Shown here in pieces: positions 1 to 11,519 of a DNA stretch of 64,000 bases (positions within the stretch are counted from its first letter, which is position 1; every line of letters begins with the position of its first letter). Made by a program: the position numbers and the translations under genes. The notes below the pieces were generated by a model. The model saw only the letters and a list, made by a program, of their open reading frames with translations. It was not told the DNA's origin and did not search any database. This DNA comes from Rhytidiadelphus loreus. Taxonomy: Eukaryota > Streptophyta > Bryopsida > Hypnales > Hylocomiaceae. The stretch covers positions 9,488,501 to 9,552,500 of the forward strand of contig OX344763.1 in assembly GCA_947034895.1 (NCBI GenBank), written 5' to 3'.

Positions 1-1489
1 ACATTGATGCCAAATAATTAATTTAAATATAAAATAGCTTCAACACTTTGAAATTTAATTTTTTTTAAATTGGCCTTAAATTCAAAAAAACAAAAAATAG
101 TAGGCATCTATCTCACATAGCTTCAAAAGCCAAGTTGTTTATACAAGTGGGGGGAGTGGGTAAGAAGTAAAACAACCCACTTGGGATATGTAAATTAGAA
201 TTAGTAGGGCTCAAACTCTCATAATTAAGTCAAAAACAAGAATTTTGTGTGAAGTGGAATTTCAGACCTCATTTAGGCACTACAAAATTATTATTTTTTA
301 ATTTGAATTAAATTGATGTGGAAAATTAAGATAACTTTCATCTCTAAAAAAACGTATGAGATTTCAAGCCTCCAAATCAAAAGCTATGTACAAAGAGAGG
401 GTTTGGAAGGGACATTTTCTTTTGACATTTTCAAAATCCCTCTCTAAATTTTTTCTATAAATTTTTTTTGGAGGCTCAAAATCACAAGCGGATTTTTGGA
501 GATGAATTTAACTTGATTTTCCAAATTTTCTTCATTAAAATTTTAAAAAAAAAATAATTCTACTATGCTAAAATGAGGTTTAAAATTTTACTTTAAACAC
601 AATTCTTACATTTTGACGATGAACAATCAAGCTCTTACTATCTTCAAATTATCCCATATCTTTTGAAGACTAATGATGCGTTGCTACCTCTTTTGAGTAC
701 ATTGTGACAAAGCATTAATTTCAAAGAAAACCACATGATTTCCAAATAAGGGTACATGTGTCATTCAAGCATTGTTGGTTAATCTTTTCCAAAGCATTTT
801 AGAAGGGTACACATGTTACTTTGCAATCATTCAAAGAAAGAGACAGGTGCTTGTGACTTTACCCCCCCACCTTATATTTGTATTTGTTTGACATTAGTTT
901 GGCTTATAAACAATATGGTATATTTGAAATTTGTTTGGTGTATCCATATCTCCATATATGTGTTTCGGATCTGTAATTTGTATTTGTATTTTGTATCTCA
1001 TAGCACTGACAGCCAAGATTGTTTCTCACGACAACAATCAATGGCAATGGTTTACTTTTTAAATAGGAGATCAACAACATTGGAGTGGGGTGGGAATTTT
1101 TTTTGTAACTGAATCATCGGCTCTAGGTTTTTCTAAAATAGGTGGGGGGGGAGAAATTGGACCAAGAAGACATGTTCACCTCTTTTTGCCTCATGCCTCA
1201 TTGTCATTGTCAATGAAGTAATTTTGCCATAAAAAATTTCTTGATGGTAGATTGTCTATTTTATATATATCTCGAGATATTATTGAACCCATGATTGCAT
1301 TGGACTGTACACTTTATTTTGTCTGTATTTTGAACTTTTGACAAACACTAGATGCTCTTTATTTTCAAGAACCAAACTTGATCATTTAATTCTTGTTTGC
1401 CTTTGACAGTTTCTCCTGTTCATTGTATATTATTTTTTATTTTTTTTCAAATAATTCTTTGCCGCCCCTGCCCTGCAGCTACCGTAACG

Positions 1490-1672
1490 GCTCTCAAACT
1501 TCCCCAAACTTCCCCAGAAGGCCATAACTTATTTGTTTTCTTCAGACTTCTCCAAACTTCCACAGTAACTTATTTGTTTTCTTCAGACTTCTGCAAACTT
1601 CCCCAAAAGGCCATAACTTACGTAAGTTATTTGAATTCTCTTCCAGACTTCCCCAAACTTCCCAAGAAGTTA
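1490..1672 (+). repeat. Degenerate tandem repeat with CAAACTTCCCC core
   Basis: Three to four imperfect units carry the words CAGACTTCTCCAAACTTCC, CCATAACTTA and TATTTGTTTTCTTC. They contain an exact 18-bp palindrome, ATAACTTACGTAAGTTAT, at 1613-1630. The array lies inside R copy A and is missing from the matching place in copies B and C, so it is a local expansion. Confidence 0.5.
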
Positions 1673-1984
1673 AATATTTGTTTTCTATGAGGGACGGCAT
1701 AGTCGGTCCTATCAAGGGGGCACAAAATTAGGGACACCTGCAAAGTTAGAGTCATTACAATTTTACAATTTTATAATTTCTGGACAGTAGTACAATACAG
1801 TGAGTGATATTGCAACACAAAAGTCACAATGAGCTCAAAAGAAAAATCGGATTTATTTATTTATTTATTTCAACCCCCCTCCTTCCCCGGTGAGAAAAAA
1901 AAATGAATTAAAAAATATTTTTTCAAGTACCCTTCCATCCCACCCTTTTGTAATTTTCAGTTGAGGTGGGGTGGGGTTGGCATT

Positions 1985-2090
1985 TGATATGGAATATGTC
2001 CCGTATCCATCTTTTGTACCATATCCATATCTACATCTCGTATCCCATATCCCATATCTAGTATCATGTATTTTGTATCCAAGATCAATG
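1985..2090 (+). repeat. Degenerate GTATCC/CATATC microsatellite-like array
   Basis: The stretch is an irregular series of words such as CCGTATCC, CCATATC and CCCATATC. Similar arrays occur near 920-990, 23965-24085 and 36660-36760. Those at 1985 and 23965 sit near homopolymer-rich, C- or G-rich sequence, so they may belong to one dispersed repeat. Confidence 0.5.
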
Positions 2091-2660
2091 ACATTGGAGG
2101 GGTCGGGGATTTTTTTTTGTTTTTAAATCAATGGTTGTCAATTTTGGAGGAAGGGGGGGGGGGGGAGAAATGGCATGATTGCATCTTTTCGGCTCATTGT
2201 GAGTGATATTGCAACCTACACTAATTTAAAATGGCGTAACTTTGGTAGATCACAACTACCACATGATTTGTAGAATAAGTTAACCTATAAACAACATTCA
2301 TGACGTTTTTTTGTTGATGAATGACAAAGAATCTCCATGTAGGACAAAAGTGCAACTATTCATCCCTACAAATTTTGTGTGAAAAGGGAACGTCTTCTCT
2401 AATAGTTTGACTTCCAATGAGTACTTTTGCATTTTTTTAAGCCAACAATTCACATGATTCCAAAACAATTGATTTCCATGGTGACCAACTTGTCGTTTAA
2501 GGGTTAAACCAGTGAAGTTGTCAAATTCCGATGGCAAGTCTTCTTCCCTACCATTGAATGAATGAATTAATCATCCACAAGCAAAATCATTCTTCATCCA
2601 ACTTGACCCCATGCAAAGTACACTCCGTCGATCTTTAGACACTCAAGATGATTACTCATC

Positions 2661-3603
2661 ATTTACAGTATGGTAGTTTGCTCTAATTCTGACCCTATTC
2701 TTCAAACCATCCCTAGTCAAGGTCTAAAATGGACATTAAGAGGTTGGAAAATAGATATGTGTTAAAGCATTGAATGTTTTGTCAATGTTATTAGAGCAGT
2801 TAAGCATTTGCCAAATGTTCCTTTATACTTTGCTAGTGGATGGAATAAGAGCCAAGGTGGATCCATTTCTGAAATGTTTACTAGTATTCAAAAAAAAAAT
2901 TCCCCCACAACTTTGAATGCTAGTATCTTCCAATCTATATGGTCAAACTTCATGAAATTTTTATTACATGATCTCATCCAAGTATAGTACAAGATCCTAT
3001 GGTTAGATTTTTTAATTTTAATTTTTTTTTTCCTTAGATGAAGGCAGCAAAAATGGCTATTTCGAGTGATTTTTGTCAAAAAAAGAGGACTTGGCACTTT
3101 AGTAAAAGTTGCATTTTGGAACTCTGTCTATTACTTTCTGCATGCCCCAATGCTTGTTTTTTGTGAAGCCATATCTTTTTCTAGACTACACATGTGTGGG
3201 TTTTGTAAGGCCTACGACCAAAAAAATGGGTACCGATGGCAGAATTCCTTAGAAACTCATAAGTAATTCAAAAATGCTCCAAAAAATATGAAATCAATTT
3301 TTCTTCAAGGGAAAAATAAGGAAAAATAATTTCGTGCATCTAGGAACCATCGGAAAGGCCGACCAGCCCCCAAATGGCGCTTTGGGAGCAGACTACCATA
3401 GCACTGCAGCTGATTATTATTCGTTTGCCCCCGTGGGGATGGGCCCTTGACCGTGGGCAAATGGCCTGGGAACACCCAAGTCCGTGTACATTGAGTTCCC
3501 CACTTCCCCCCAACTGAGAGTGGAGTGAGATTCATTGCAGATGGGACTGTTCTCCAGCACTGGCAGGTGTGATTTTAAAAGAAGAAATTTGCACCTAAAA
3601 AAA
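2661..3603. other. No gene recognised; a GC-richer island near 3340-3560
   Basis: Sequence to about 3330 is AT-rich with no supported feature. The 3340-3560 island is clearly richer in G and C. It contains AGCACTGCAGCT, also found at 43557, so it is probably still R-related sequence. Short ORFs here have no recognisable domain. Confidence 0.4.
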
Positions 3604-3703
3604 AGACACTCTCCTAATTGTGCCACCTATCTACAGCTATCCAAGATTTCAAGCTTGAGATCTTCGATGGTTGTAGATAAGTGGAGCAATTAGGAGAGTG
3701 TCT
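3604..3703 (+). repeat. 100-bp near-perfect palindrome (foldback)
   Basis: The two 50-bp arms are inverted copies that meet at AAGCTT (3651-3656) with no spacer. Counting by hand gives 43 of 50 positions complementary. Four of the seven mismatches would be G:U pairs in RNA, leaving three true mismatches. The outer ends read AGACACTCTCCTAATTG and its complement. It could extrude as a cruciform, or give a long hairpin RNA if transcribed. It could be a tiny foldback MITE or a young small-RNA precursor; no target-site duplication is clear. Confidence 0.8.
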
Positions 3704-4287
3704 GTTTTAAGCGCACAGACATCTTTGCTACAAAATATTGAAAACAAAGATGATCAAAGGGGCAGAGTGTGTAAAGCCCCCATGAGAAGCATCCAACAGC
3801 CTGACATAAAACTTACAAAAATTGATAAAAAAAACAAAAAACAATTCCATCCCTTGGCTTTCAATCACTTTTTTGCTAGGACCGACCATTTTCCCAATTC
3901 CCACTAAACTATCTTACAATACACTAAGCTCATTCACTGGGAACTCTTAGTAACTAAGGTAGAACTACCCATTACCACACAAATTTGCTATTTAGGTACT
4001 TTGGAGAAGCTATTTGTTAGTTCCCATATTTTACAGATATTGAAAATTTTGAGAGAAAAGTTAATTGCAAAAAGAATGAAGACATTCTGACAAGAAGGGA
4101 ATGTTAAACTATGAATAGACCCTTGTTGAAGCATGAGCACACCCTTGTTAAAGCACTGGGTGATGTGTCCACTCCCCAAGTGCATTGCCATCATCATAAA
4201 GGTTTTTACAGATTGTGGTAATAGATGGGACACCTAAAAAAAAATTGAAACTCACATCAACCACATAAGAACTTCAAGACTCATATA
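3704..4287. other. No gene recognised
   Basis: AT-rich DNA with short ORFs lacking domain signatures. The word GGTAGAACTACCCATTACC near 3958 recurs at about 14569, and its complement lies at 42922, so a dispersed repeat end may lie here. Confidence 0.35.
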
Positions 4288-4902
4288 TTCCCTTCATCCC
4301 AAAATGATCTTCTAATTCCCCTTAACATTTTGTCCCAAAATGATCTTTACTTTGTGATAAGGAGAAAGGACCTACAGTCTTGGCATATTCTCATAATATC
4401 TATTGGTTGCTTGTGCAATATTAGAGGGGTGGAGTTGGTCAATCCATACAAATCCTTGCAATAATGCCAAAAAAATGAGCCCCCCCCCCCCCCAACTTTG
4501 TCCACCCAAAAGTTAACCATTCAAGCCACCTAGAGTGCCACTCAGAGGCTCATCTAAATTTGACAAAGCCTCCTTTCCATGAAAAAGGATGAGGATGTTG
4601 GGTGTCATTGGACTAGAAGTTCAATACCCTTTTCATTGATCATTTTCTTTTTTATTGATCGTTTACACTAGGGACTAAGCAATGAGTGGCCACCAGTGGT
4701 CCTTAAAAATGCCCTTTAAAATCCACTTTTGAGTGTTCCAAAACTACACTTTGAAAAGGGCTTTGAAACTCAATTTTATATGATGGTAGGAGTGTAATAA
4801 ACTCTACTTACAACTAAAAAAAATTGAAAAAAATGTTATTTCAACCTTAATATAGAACATTTTGTCTAATAGGAAGGTCATTTGGGAATAGAGGGCTGGG
4901 AG
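4288..4902. mobile_element. Degenerate Stowaway-like MITE
   Basis: TA dinucleotides flank the element at 4286-4287 and 4903-4904. The left end begins TTCCCTTCATCCCAAAATGA. The complement of the right end runs CTCCCAGCCCTCTATTCCC and then AAATGACC. Both resemble the Stowaway (Tc1/mariner) TIR style CTCCCTCCGTCCC. At 615 bp it is long for Stowaway. There is no transposase. Its right end abuts the truncated left end of the next TTAA element. Confidence 0.5.
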
Positions 4903-4904
4903 TA

Positions 4905-6530
4905 CTTAAACATGTAACCGTGGGATCTTGTAGTATGATGGTTTGAGAAGATGTAGAAAAAAATTCAGAAATGTGTTTGAAGTGACAAAAAAATAAATTT
5001 GAGCCCTACAAAAAATCAAGCAGCTACACTTCAGAAGGTTACATTTGTATGAAAAAATGTCCAAAATGGTGGTGCTTCTTTGTTAGAATATACACTCCTA
5101 AAATTTTAGAATAAGAAACCTGACCAAGATCAAGTTGCTTGAATTTCAAAAAGAAGTATTTTCAACTCTTCTCAAATGGTTAGTTTTTATCTTTCAAACT
5201 TTTTACACAAAAATGTGTAGATCCTACAACTTGTTACTCTCCATAATATGCTAAAGAAATAAGTTGGCAATACATATAAAAAATTTCAATTTTGTTTTTT
5301 CATTTTCATCTCATTAATCAAAATGGAATGATTCAAAGCTTTCTACGTGTATCAATTTAAAAAAACAATTTCAAATTTTTATTTCTCAAAAAAATTGAAT
5401 TTCTTTTAGCAACCTGTTTTGCACAACAAGCAATGAAAATTACATATCATACAATAACTTTTTAACCATGTAGTCAAAAGTTATTAAAATTGTTGTGCCT
5501 TAAGCAGTTAAGCCTTCAGGACCAAGAAGACACAATGTATCTTCTTCAAATTTTCAATGGCAAATTCTTGGTAGAATAAAACAAATCTCAATATTTTGTA
5601 AACTAGGTACTTATAGAGTAGCAGATTGACATACTTGTTGTATTTTCCAATTTCAAAATTTCAATGTGGGAAGTATTTAAATTTTTATTTAAGAAATGTA
5701 GTTTGGTAGAAAAAGAGAGAAAACATAATTTGTTTATAATGAAAGAAATAGTAGGGATGGAAAAAAAATATTTTCTTAGACATATCTAGTCTGTACTTTG
5801 CACAAACAAATTGATTCTAGAGAGAAAAAAATTTAATTTTAATTTTTAGAATTTTTAGAATTTTTAGGTTCAATGTAGTATGATTAAGAGTACCAAAATA
5901 ATTAGAATGATTCCAATTTTTTTTTAAATTTTCCAAACAATATGCAAATAATATCAGCTGTTAAATTTTAGAAATTGACATGTATATTATTCTTTTTTAA
6001 TTTTGTAGGACCCAATTTGGTCAATATTGGCTTTACTCCTTTTGTTTGAAAATATGTATAAATTTGAGAATTTTTTTTATTTTTATTAATTTTTTTAAAA
6101 AATACTAAATTTGCTGTAGATTCCAATTTTTTTTTTGTGGGGAGGGGATAAAATAGCATTATTCATCTTCTTAAAAAATTTCTTCTCTCAAACTTGCATT
6201 TTTTGAATATGAAGTTAATTATCCAAAAATTTTATAATCTAAAAATCTAGTAGCCAAAATTTCCACAATTAATTCCATGCATACTAGACAAAATATTCTT
6301 TACTTTTGTACGGTTAAAATTAAAAATTTCAAGCACATCCATGTGCAAAATAATATCAAAGTGGGATAGTTCATTGAAAACCTCCATTGTCAAAAAGTTG
6401 TTGTGCCTTGAGGGGTTAAATCTACTTTTGGGGCACATGTTGCGTAAAAATTTCAAGGCAAAAAATAATTTTTTTGTTCTTAGTGAATTGCCTAAAATTG
6501 TTATTTTGCCAAAAAAACAATGTTTAGAAG
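4905..6530 (+). mobile_element. TTAA-family element P, copy P0 (left-truncated, interrupted)
   Basis: Sequence from 4911 matches the P family (compare copy P7 from about 46735), so roughly the first 98 bp are missing. The copy is interrupted at 5514-6415 by another element (M1) and resumes at 6420. It ends TGTTTAGAAG followed by TTAA at 6531-6534. It is non-coding. The family label rests on hand alignment with copies at 6750, 16938, 27331, 28755 and 46638. Confidence 0.6.
5514..6415 (+). mobile_element. TTAA-flanked element M, copy M1, nested in P0
   Basis: It is flanked by TTAA at 5510-5513 and 6416-6419 and splits element P0. Compared with the uninterrupted P3 copy near 17745-17775, the insertion falls in the GTTGTGCCTTAA region. 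The right end reads CCTTGAGGGG-TTAA and recurs at 28729 in copy M2. The left end, GCCTTCAGGACC, is only a weak inverted match. The flanking words GTTGTGCCTTAAGCAGTTAA and GTTGTGCCTTGAGGGGTTAA are themselves alike, so the exact left boundary is uncertain. Confidence 0.45.
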
Positions 6531-6749
6531 TTAAGTTTGGTGAAAGATCACGAACCAATGTAATATGAAATTGACCATGAAAGTGTTTGTAAGAAATAGA
6601 TACCAAGACGAAATAATAATAATTCAAGGATATGTCATGTCTTCTACGCCAATGAGAAGACACAAGGTGTGAACATGTAACCCCTTAGTAGAAATATAAT
6701 TATTATTTTATCAAGTATCCAAATAAAAAGTTCTCAAATCACATTTTAA

Positions 6750-7685
6750 CCCCTAAAGGACCAAATTGTATTTTTTGGCAACATAGAAATTTTGGAGAGT
6801 ATGTGTGACTAGAGATCTCTATATTTTTGGTCCAAATTTTAATAGAAGGTGTGGATGAGGAATATCTTTCAGGTGCACTAAATTTCAAGACATTTGGAAA
6901 TATGAGTAAAAAGTTATGACCTAATATGTAGTTTGTTTCTCAACTCAAGCAGTCTGGGTAGATTTGAAAAAATCACTTTTTTCAAAAACCTAAATTTGAA
7001 ATTGGTTTTCTAGAGTGTTATATATATCTGTGTGTGTGTGAAAAGCTTTGAATCATTCCATTTTGATCAATGAGTCAAAAATTATGAGGTGTTTTAGTTT
7101 GCAGGCAATTATGGATTATCTAGTCTAAAATAAACTCTGAAGTCCTTTATTTAACTCAATTTTCAATACTTTTTGAAAAAAATAAAATCATAAGATGTAG
7201 ATGGTTCATTACAACATTTCAACCATTGGGATTGGCATTTTTCAATTCTATAACTAAATTCTTAACAATTTTGTATTTTGAATCACTCTCTACTTCTTTC
7301 TACTCACTATTTTTTTCCTACATGTTGTACAATTCCAAATGATCTAAAAACTTTCAAGCATGTAGCCAACTTGCCTTGAAGAATGAATCCAAAGAAGCAA
7401 AACCATTTTGGACATTTTTTCATACAAATATGACCTTATGAAGTGCAGCTGCCCGGTTTTTCGCAGGGACAAAAAAAGGATTTCTGTCACTTCAAACGCT
7501 AATATCTTGCAATCTACACAGTGGAAATTTCTGAAATTTTTTCCACATCTTCTCAATCTAGCTTACTACAAGATCCTATGGTTACATGTGTCCAAAAATT
7601 ATATTTTTCAAAACTTTGGTACTTGTATTAGAAATGACAGATTTTGAGCATTTTTGGTGATAACATAGTCAAGGAACTTTAGGGG
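6750..7685 (-). mobile_element. TTAA-family element P, copy P1 (complete, 936 bp)
   Basis: It is flanked by TTAA at 6746-6749 and 7686-7689. The ends are CCCCTAAAGGACC on the left and AACTTTAGGGG on the right, giving an inverted terminal repeat of about 9-10 bp. Its orientation is opposite to P3, P6 and P7, and to its neighbour P0. P0 and P1 therefore form a large imperfect inverted repeat. The length equals that of P7 once the copia insertion is removed. Short ORFs inside show no transposase motif. Confidence 0.7.
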
Positions 7686-7689
7686 TTAA

Positions 7690-8599
7690 GGGAGTCAAAC
7701 TTTGTTAGCCATGTCGGACCAATTTCAAGAAAAAACATATTCTTTGAACTTCAAGCCCTATTATCTTGCAATTTGTGAAGTCAAAGTTCTTGAAATGTTT
7801 TCTCTATATTCCAAATGTTTGTCTTTAACTTTTTACCATTTTGATTTCAAATAAAAAATTTCTTTATTGCACAAGAAATCATCAAAAAATGACTAGTGTA
7901 TTGCCAATTCATTTAACTTCCTTGCATTGCAAGGTGATTTAGAGTAAAATATTCTCCATATTTGCTTCTAAAATTCTTCATGAGTGAACCTAACATCATA
8001 TACTTATAAATGGTCAAAATCCTTAATTTTATGTAGAGCAAAAACTTTACTCCAAAAGGGCTCAATATCTGCTGATTCTATTTCACATAAATGAAAAAAA
8101 AAAATTCCTTCACTTAAAATGTTATAATCTTTCAATCTGCGTAGGCAAATAGGATGAATTTTTTTCCACACATCGACTTGTTTGATACACTTTTGTACGG
8201 TTTGAATTCAAAAAAGAAGTTTTAATTTTATAATTTGTACAATGCATCAAAAATTGGCAGTTTTGGACTTTCCCTCTTCCAAAACACCCTCCCTTGTTTG
8301 AGGGGTTATCCCTATACCTTTGTTGAGGACAAAAGTGTGTAATGAATGACTTTCAAGGGTTCAACAAGTGTGTAATGAATGACTTTTAGGGTTACATCAA
8401 ACACTTTTTTGAAAAATGAACGCATGAAAAAAATTGGTAGTTTTTTCAAAGCACTTCATGAATGACTTTGTAGAAATGGAGGACATGGCGTTCTACAATA
8501 ACCTTGGAAGGACGCGACCCTATTAATGAGATAGTGAATTAAAATTATTCTTGGATGAATATCGGTACATTCTTTGTTTCTACGAGTTCCCTGAAAGTC
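7690..8599. other. No gene recognised
   Basis: AT-rich DNA. A short local duplication, GTGTGTAATGAATGACTTT, appears at 8335 and 8371. From about 8480 the composition shifts toward the GC-richer low-copy block that follows. Confidence 0.35.
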
Positions 8600-10621
8600 A
8601 TTCATTGGTCCTTGACGTCCGTGTGTACGTCAGTATTCAGTGAACGATGACTTCATAGAAGACTATCGATCCTTCCCAGACTACTTTCAGCTCCAAAAAA
8701 TATAAAAAGGCTTGTTTTGAAGACTTGCAAGTCCATCTTTTGGAGACACCCTTCTCTGTGAGTGATTCTGCAGCAGAAGCTTGACTAAAGCTCGGTATTG
8801 TTAGGCTTGAAATTGTCAAGTTTTTCTGTGCTTTAAACTGTTACTGTTAGTGTCAATAGAGTGTGGAGAGCCATTCTGTGGTTCCCGGATGCAGCCGATT
8901 TTCTTGGTTTGATTTCGTGAGGGGTAAATTTCAGGACACAAAGTTCACGAGGTATCTGAGGAGGAGTTGCAAGGGGGAGCTTGCGTGATTTCGGTGGGTA
9001 AGTGGCGATTCCTCTAATTGCTCGTACTCGAAGTCGAGAAAACTTTGGTTCTGTGCTCAAGGTTTCGGAGATTTCCTGATCACGAGGGTTTTCCTGCTTT
9101 CAACAACTTGTTGCAAACTGTAGTCCAGTTGTTGTACGTTACTAGCAGCTTAGGCACTTTGCTTGTGTCGTATTTATAATTTCAGTGCCAGGTATGGCTT
9201 TCTTTGAGAGATTTCATCCCAATCAATACAACTCATGTTAAGTCTGTCCTCAAGAAAATGTGTGATTTGTAGTGAAGCTCCTGGTGAATGAACGTTTTTT
9301 TTTTATCTCACAAGTAGGAGGGTATCAAAGAGTTGGAGCTCTCATGCAGGAAGGAAGCTTTTTGTGACAGATTAGTGTTGGGAAATGGCAGGGAAGTTTA
9401 TTTGAGCTTGAATTTGGCTACTTGAGAATTGCTGCTGCAAAATTCTGAAGATGTAACAGTGTTGTTGATTTGACAAGAAATGTAGATTTCGACCCACAGA
9501 ATTGGTTGGTTAGGTTCGTCTGTAGGAGGTGTTCTCTTGGAAGGCAATAACAAAAACATGAAAATTGTGGACTAAGGGTCCCTTCACACCTGCAAAACGA
9601 TGATATGTAGTTTTTCAAATTTCCAGACCTGAGCAGGGTTTACAATAGCGTAGTTAGAAACCAAGAGTGATACTGTACTGAGCAAAATCCCCAAAAGAAC
9701 TTGGAGTCCTTGGCTTCACGAAACTTTACAATTCTTGGAGTCTTCGTCTTCTGCCAACAGTGTCTTCCGAATGACAGGAGCGATTGTGTGATTCAATGAG
9801 GGTTTTTTTACGGTCATGACAAGAGCGATTCTTGCTTTCCAGCGATTTTTGCTTTCAATTCTGTTTTGCTGTGCGATTATGTGATTGAGGCAATGAGCGA
9901 TGACAGGGCCTTGTGCGATTCAAACCCTAGAATCTTGAACGCCACTCTTGCTTTCAATTCTATTTTCTTGAGCGATAGAGCGATAGAGCGATGACGACTG
10001 AACTCTAGTAATCCGCCGTCTTAGTGAATAATTATGAGACAGTTTGAACTTTGAACGGAAGATTAGCTGCCTTGATAGCTATGTGGTCATCCCTCTCAGA
10101 TTCCAATCTTCCCAGACTGTGGCCTAGCCTGTCTGGAATAGCAGAGCCAGTGCCGATCATGATCTAGCGTGCTCCAGCTGCAATTAATTTGTGTCACCGA
10201 AGGAGGAAATTTCATGAAACCATAGTTTGAGGAACCAGTGTGAACTTCTCCTGGGACCTGGGACCTTCAAGATTCCCGCCTGACTCGTATGCACAGGGAT
10301 GAGTATTTGAACTAGTATTGAGATTAGAACTGTAAGGTTCTTGGACTCTGTCAGAGATTAGTGAATTCTACTCTGCCAACAAGAGTATTGAAATATGATA
10401 CAGATAGTAAATGCTTTTCTTGTGACGACAGCGTCACCATTCTAGATTAGATTGCATCTCAAATTGGATCTCAAATCTTCAAGCTTCACGTCACCAGACT
10501 ACAGAATCACCCACACCGGTGCTTAAAGTTTCTTCAATCTTCAATCTTCAACGAATCTTTCTAGTGGCTGACATTTTAAAGTTTTCCCACAGACAGAAAG
10601 TCCACAACAGTTTCAAACATC
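8600..10621 (+). other. Low-copy, GC-richer segment; possible retroelement leader or 5' UTR
   Basis: The block is less AT-rich than its surroundings and contains no long ORF on either strand. The part from about 8925 to 9320 has a diverged paralogue at about 39050-39420. Shared words include CTAGCAGCTTAGGCACTTTG, GGAGATTTC and TTTCATCCCAATCAATACAA. The second half carries repeated GAGCGAT words at 9775-9995. A transcribed leader upstream of the ATG at 10622 is one reading; a decayed non-autonomous retrotransposon is another. Confidence 0.35.
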
Positions 10622-10783
10622 ATGGCTACACGTTCGAATCGATTGCCAATGAGCCAAGTGTCCATGCGCCGGCCATCATTCCAATCAGATCTGGAAGCTA
10701 ATTTCAATGCTTCAAATTCTGGTAAAGCTCCAGAACGCCACTTCATGCATTATTTAACAATATTTTCCTTGCTACTGTTGTGA
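10622..10783 (+). CDS. Short ORF, possible first exon or gag start (53 codons)
   Basis: The reading frame begins MATRSNRLPMSQVSMRRPSF, a basic and serine-rich start, and stops at 10781. A candidate splice donor (TCTG|GTAAAG) occurs near 10721, about 33 codons in. The coding-like composition ends there. It lies downstream of the long GC-richer leader and upstream of a polypurine-like tract at 10909. It could be the start of a deleted gag gene or a host first exon. No family is recognised. Confidence 0.25.
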   Translation: MATRSNRLPMSQVSMRRPSFQSDLEANFNASNSGKAPERHFMHYLTIFSLLLL

Positions 10784-10908
10784 TATTGTCTGCAATTATA
10801 CTTCTAGGGGAGCCGACCTCTTTTTGACCAGCCACCCATATTTGCTAGTTAGATTGTTTTGTTTTTGATTAGTTGTGGCTTAGGTGATAGCTTGTGCAGC
10901 ACAAATGT

Positions 10909-11085
10909 TGGGGGGAGGTGTACATTGAAAGCATACAATTATGATCACATGATGTACATTGGAAGCCACAATTATCACCTACATTTAAGCGTGGGTGATT
11001 TTGTAATCAACCAAATAGGATGACCTATATAACAAGAATAGGTTGAGTGGAATCTTCATGAAAAGAAATAATGGTAATTTTTTTT
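10909..11085 (+). other. Possible polypurine tract and LTR start of a deleted retroelement
   Basis: A purine run (GGGGGGAGG) at 10910-10918 is followed at once by TGTACATTGAAAGC. TGTACATTG recurs about 35 bp later, and a TATA-like CCTATATAAC lies at 11022-11031. This arrangement resembles the junction of a polypurine tract and a 3' LTR. No second LTR copy was found upstream, so the call is weak. Confidence 0.25.
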
Positions 11086-11519
11086 TTGAAGAAAAAAATG
11101 TAAAAAAAATATGAAATTCTTCTAAAATCTATATCTATAAACAGGGAAATTTTTCCCCTCACCATACCTATACAACAGATATGCTAAATTGCTTAAGTGA
11201 TTGGAAAGGGGTTGCCTACCTTGCTCTTATTACTTCACATTCTTGAACTTCATGGCAAGGGACCCTATACTTTGCATGAATTGAACCTCCTTTCACTCTA
11301 AAATAATTTTAAATTGAAGCTTACCCATAGAATGTTGGACTTTGGACTAGGAATTATTTGTGATACAATTATCGTATAGAAGGATCCCCAAACTCTCTAT
11401 TTAGATTGTTATGTATTTTTCTTGTAGTCAAGTGAGTTAAGAAAAATTTATATATTTATAAAATTATATGATATTTTTCTTGCACCATAATACAAATATG
11501 TTTCTTGGTTGTAACATAG

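Larger units (their letters stand above)
1..2660 (+). repeat. Dispersed repeat R, copy A (left part may lie outside the window)
   Basis: This is an AT-rich repeat without coding capacity. The same order of landmarks recurs at 39.4-43.6 kb and 56.4-59.3 kb: a tract near 380-430 (GGAAGGGACATTTTCTTT), one near 1205 (CAATGAAGTAATTTTGCC), one near 1745-1790 (AAAGTTAGAGTCATTACAAT), one near 2225 (AATGGCGTAACTTTGGTAG), and a closing block near 2580-2635 (CTTCATCCAACTTGACCCC). Copies are diverged but collinear, which suggests a multi-kilobase non-autonomous element or old segmental copies. No LTR, primer site or transposase is visible. The similarity was judged by eye. Confidence 0.6.

Noticed and set aside
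4480..4500. C homopolymer run, and the G run at 2153-2165, considered as functional elements
   Set aside because: Isolated homopolymers without flanking structure; they may also be sequencing-sensitive sites.
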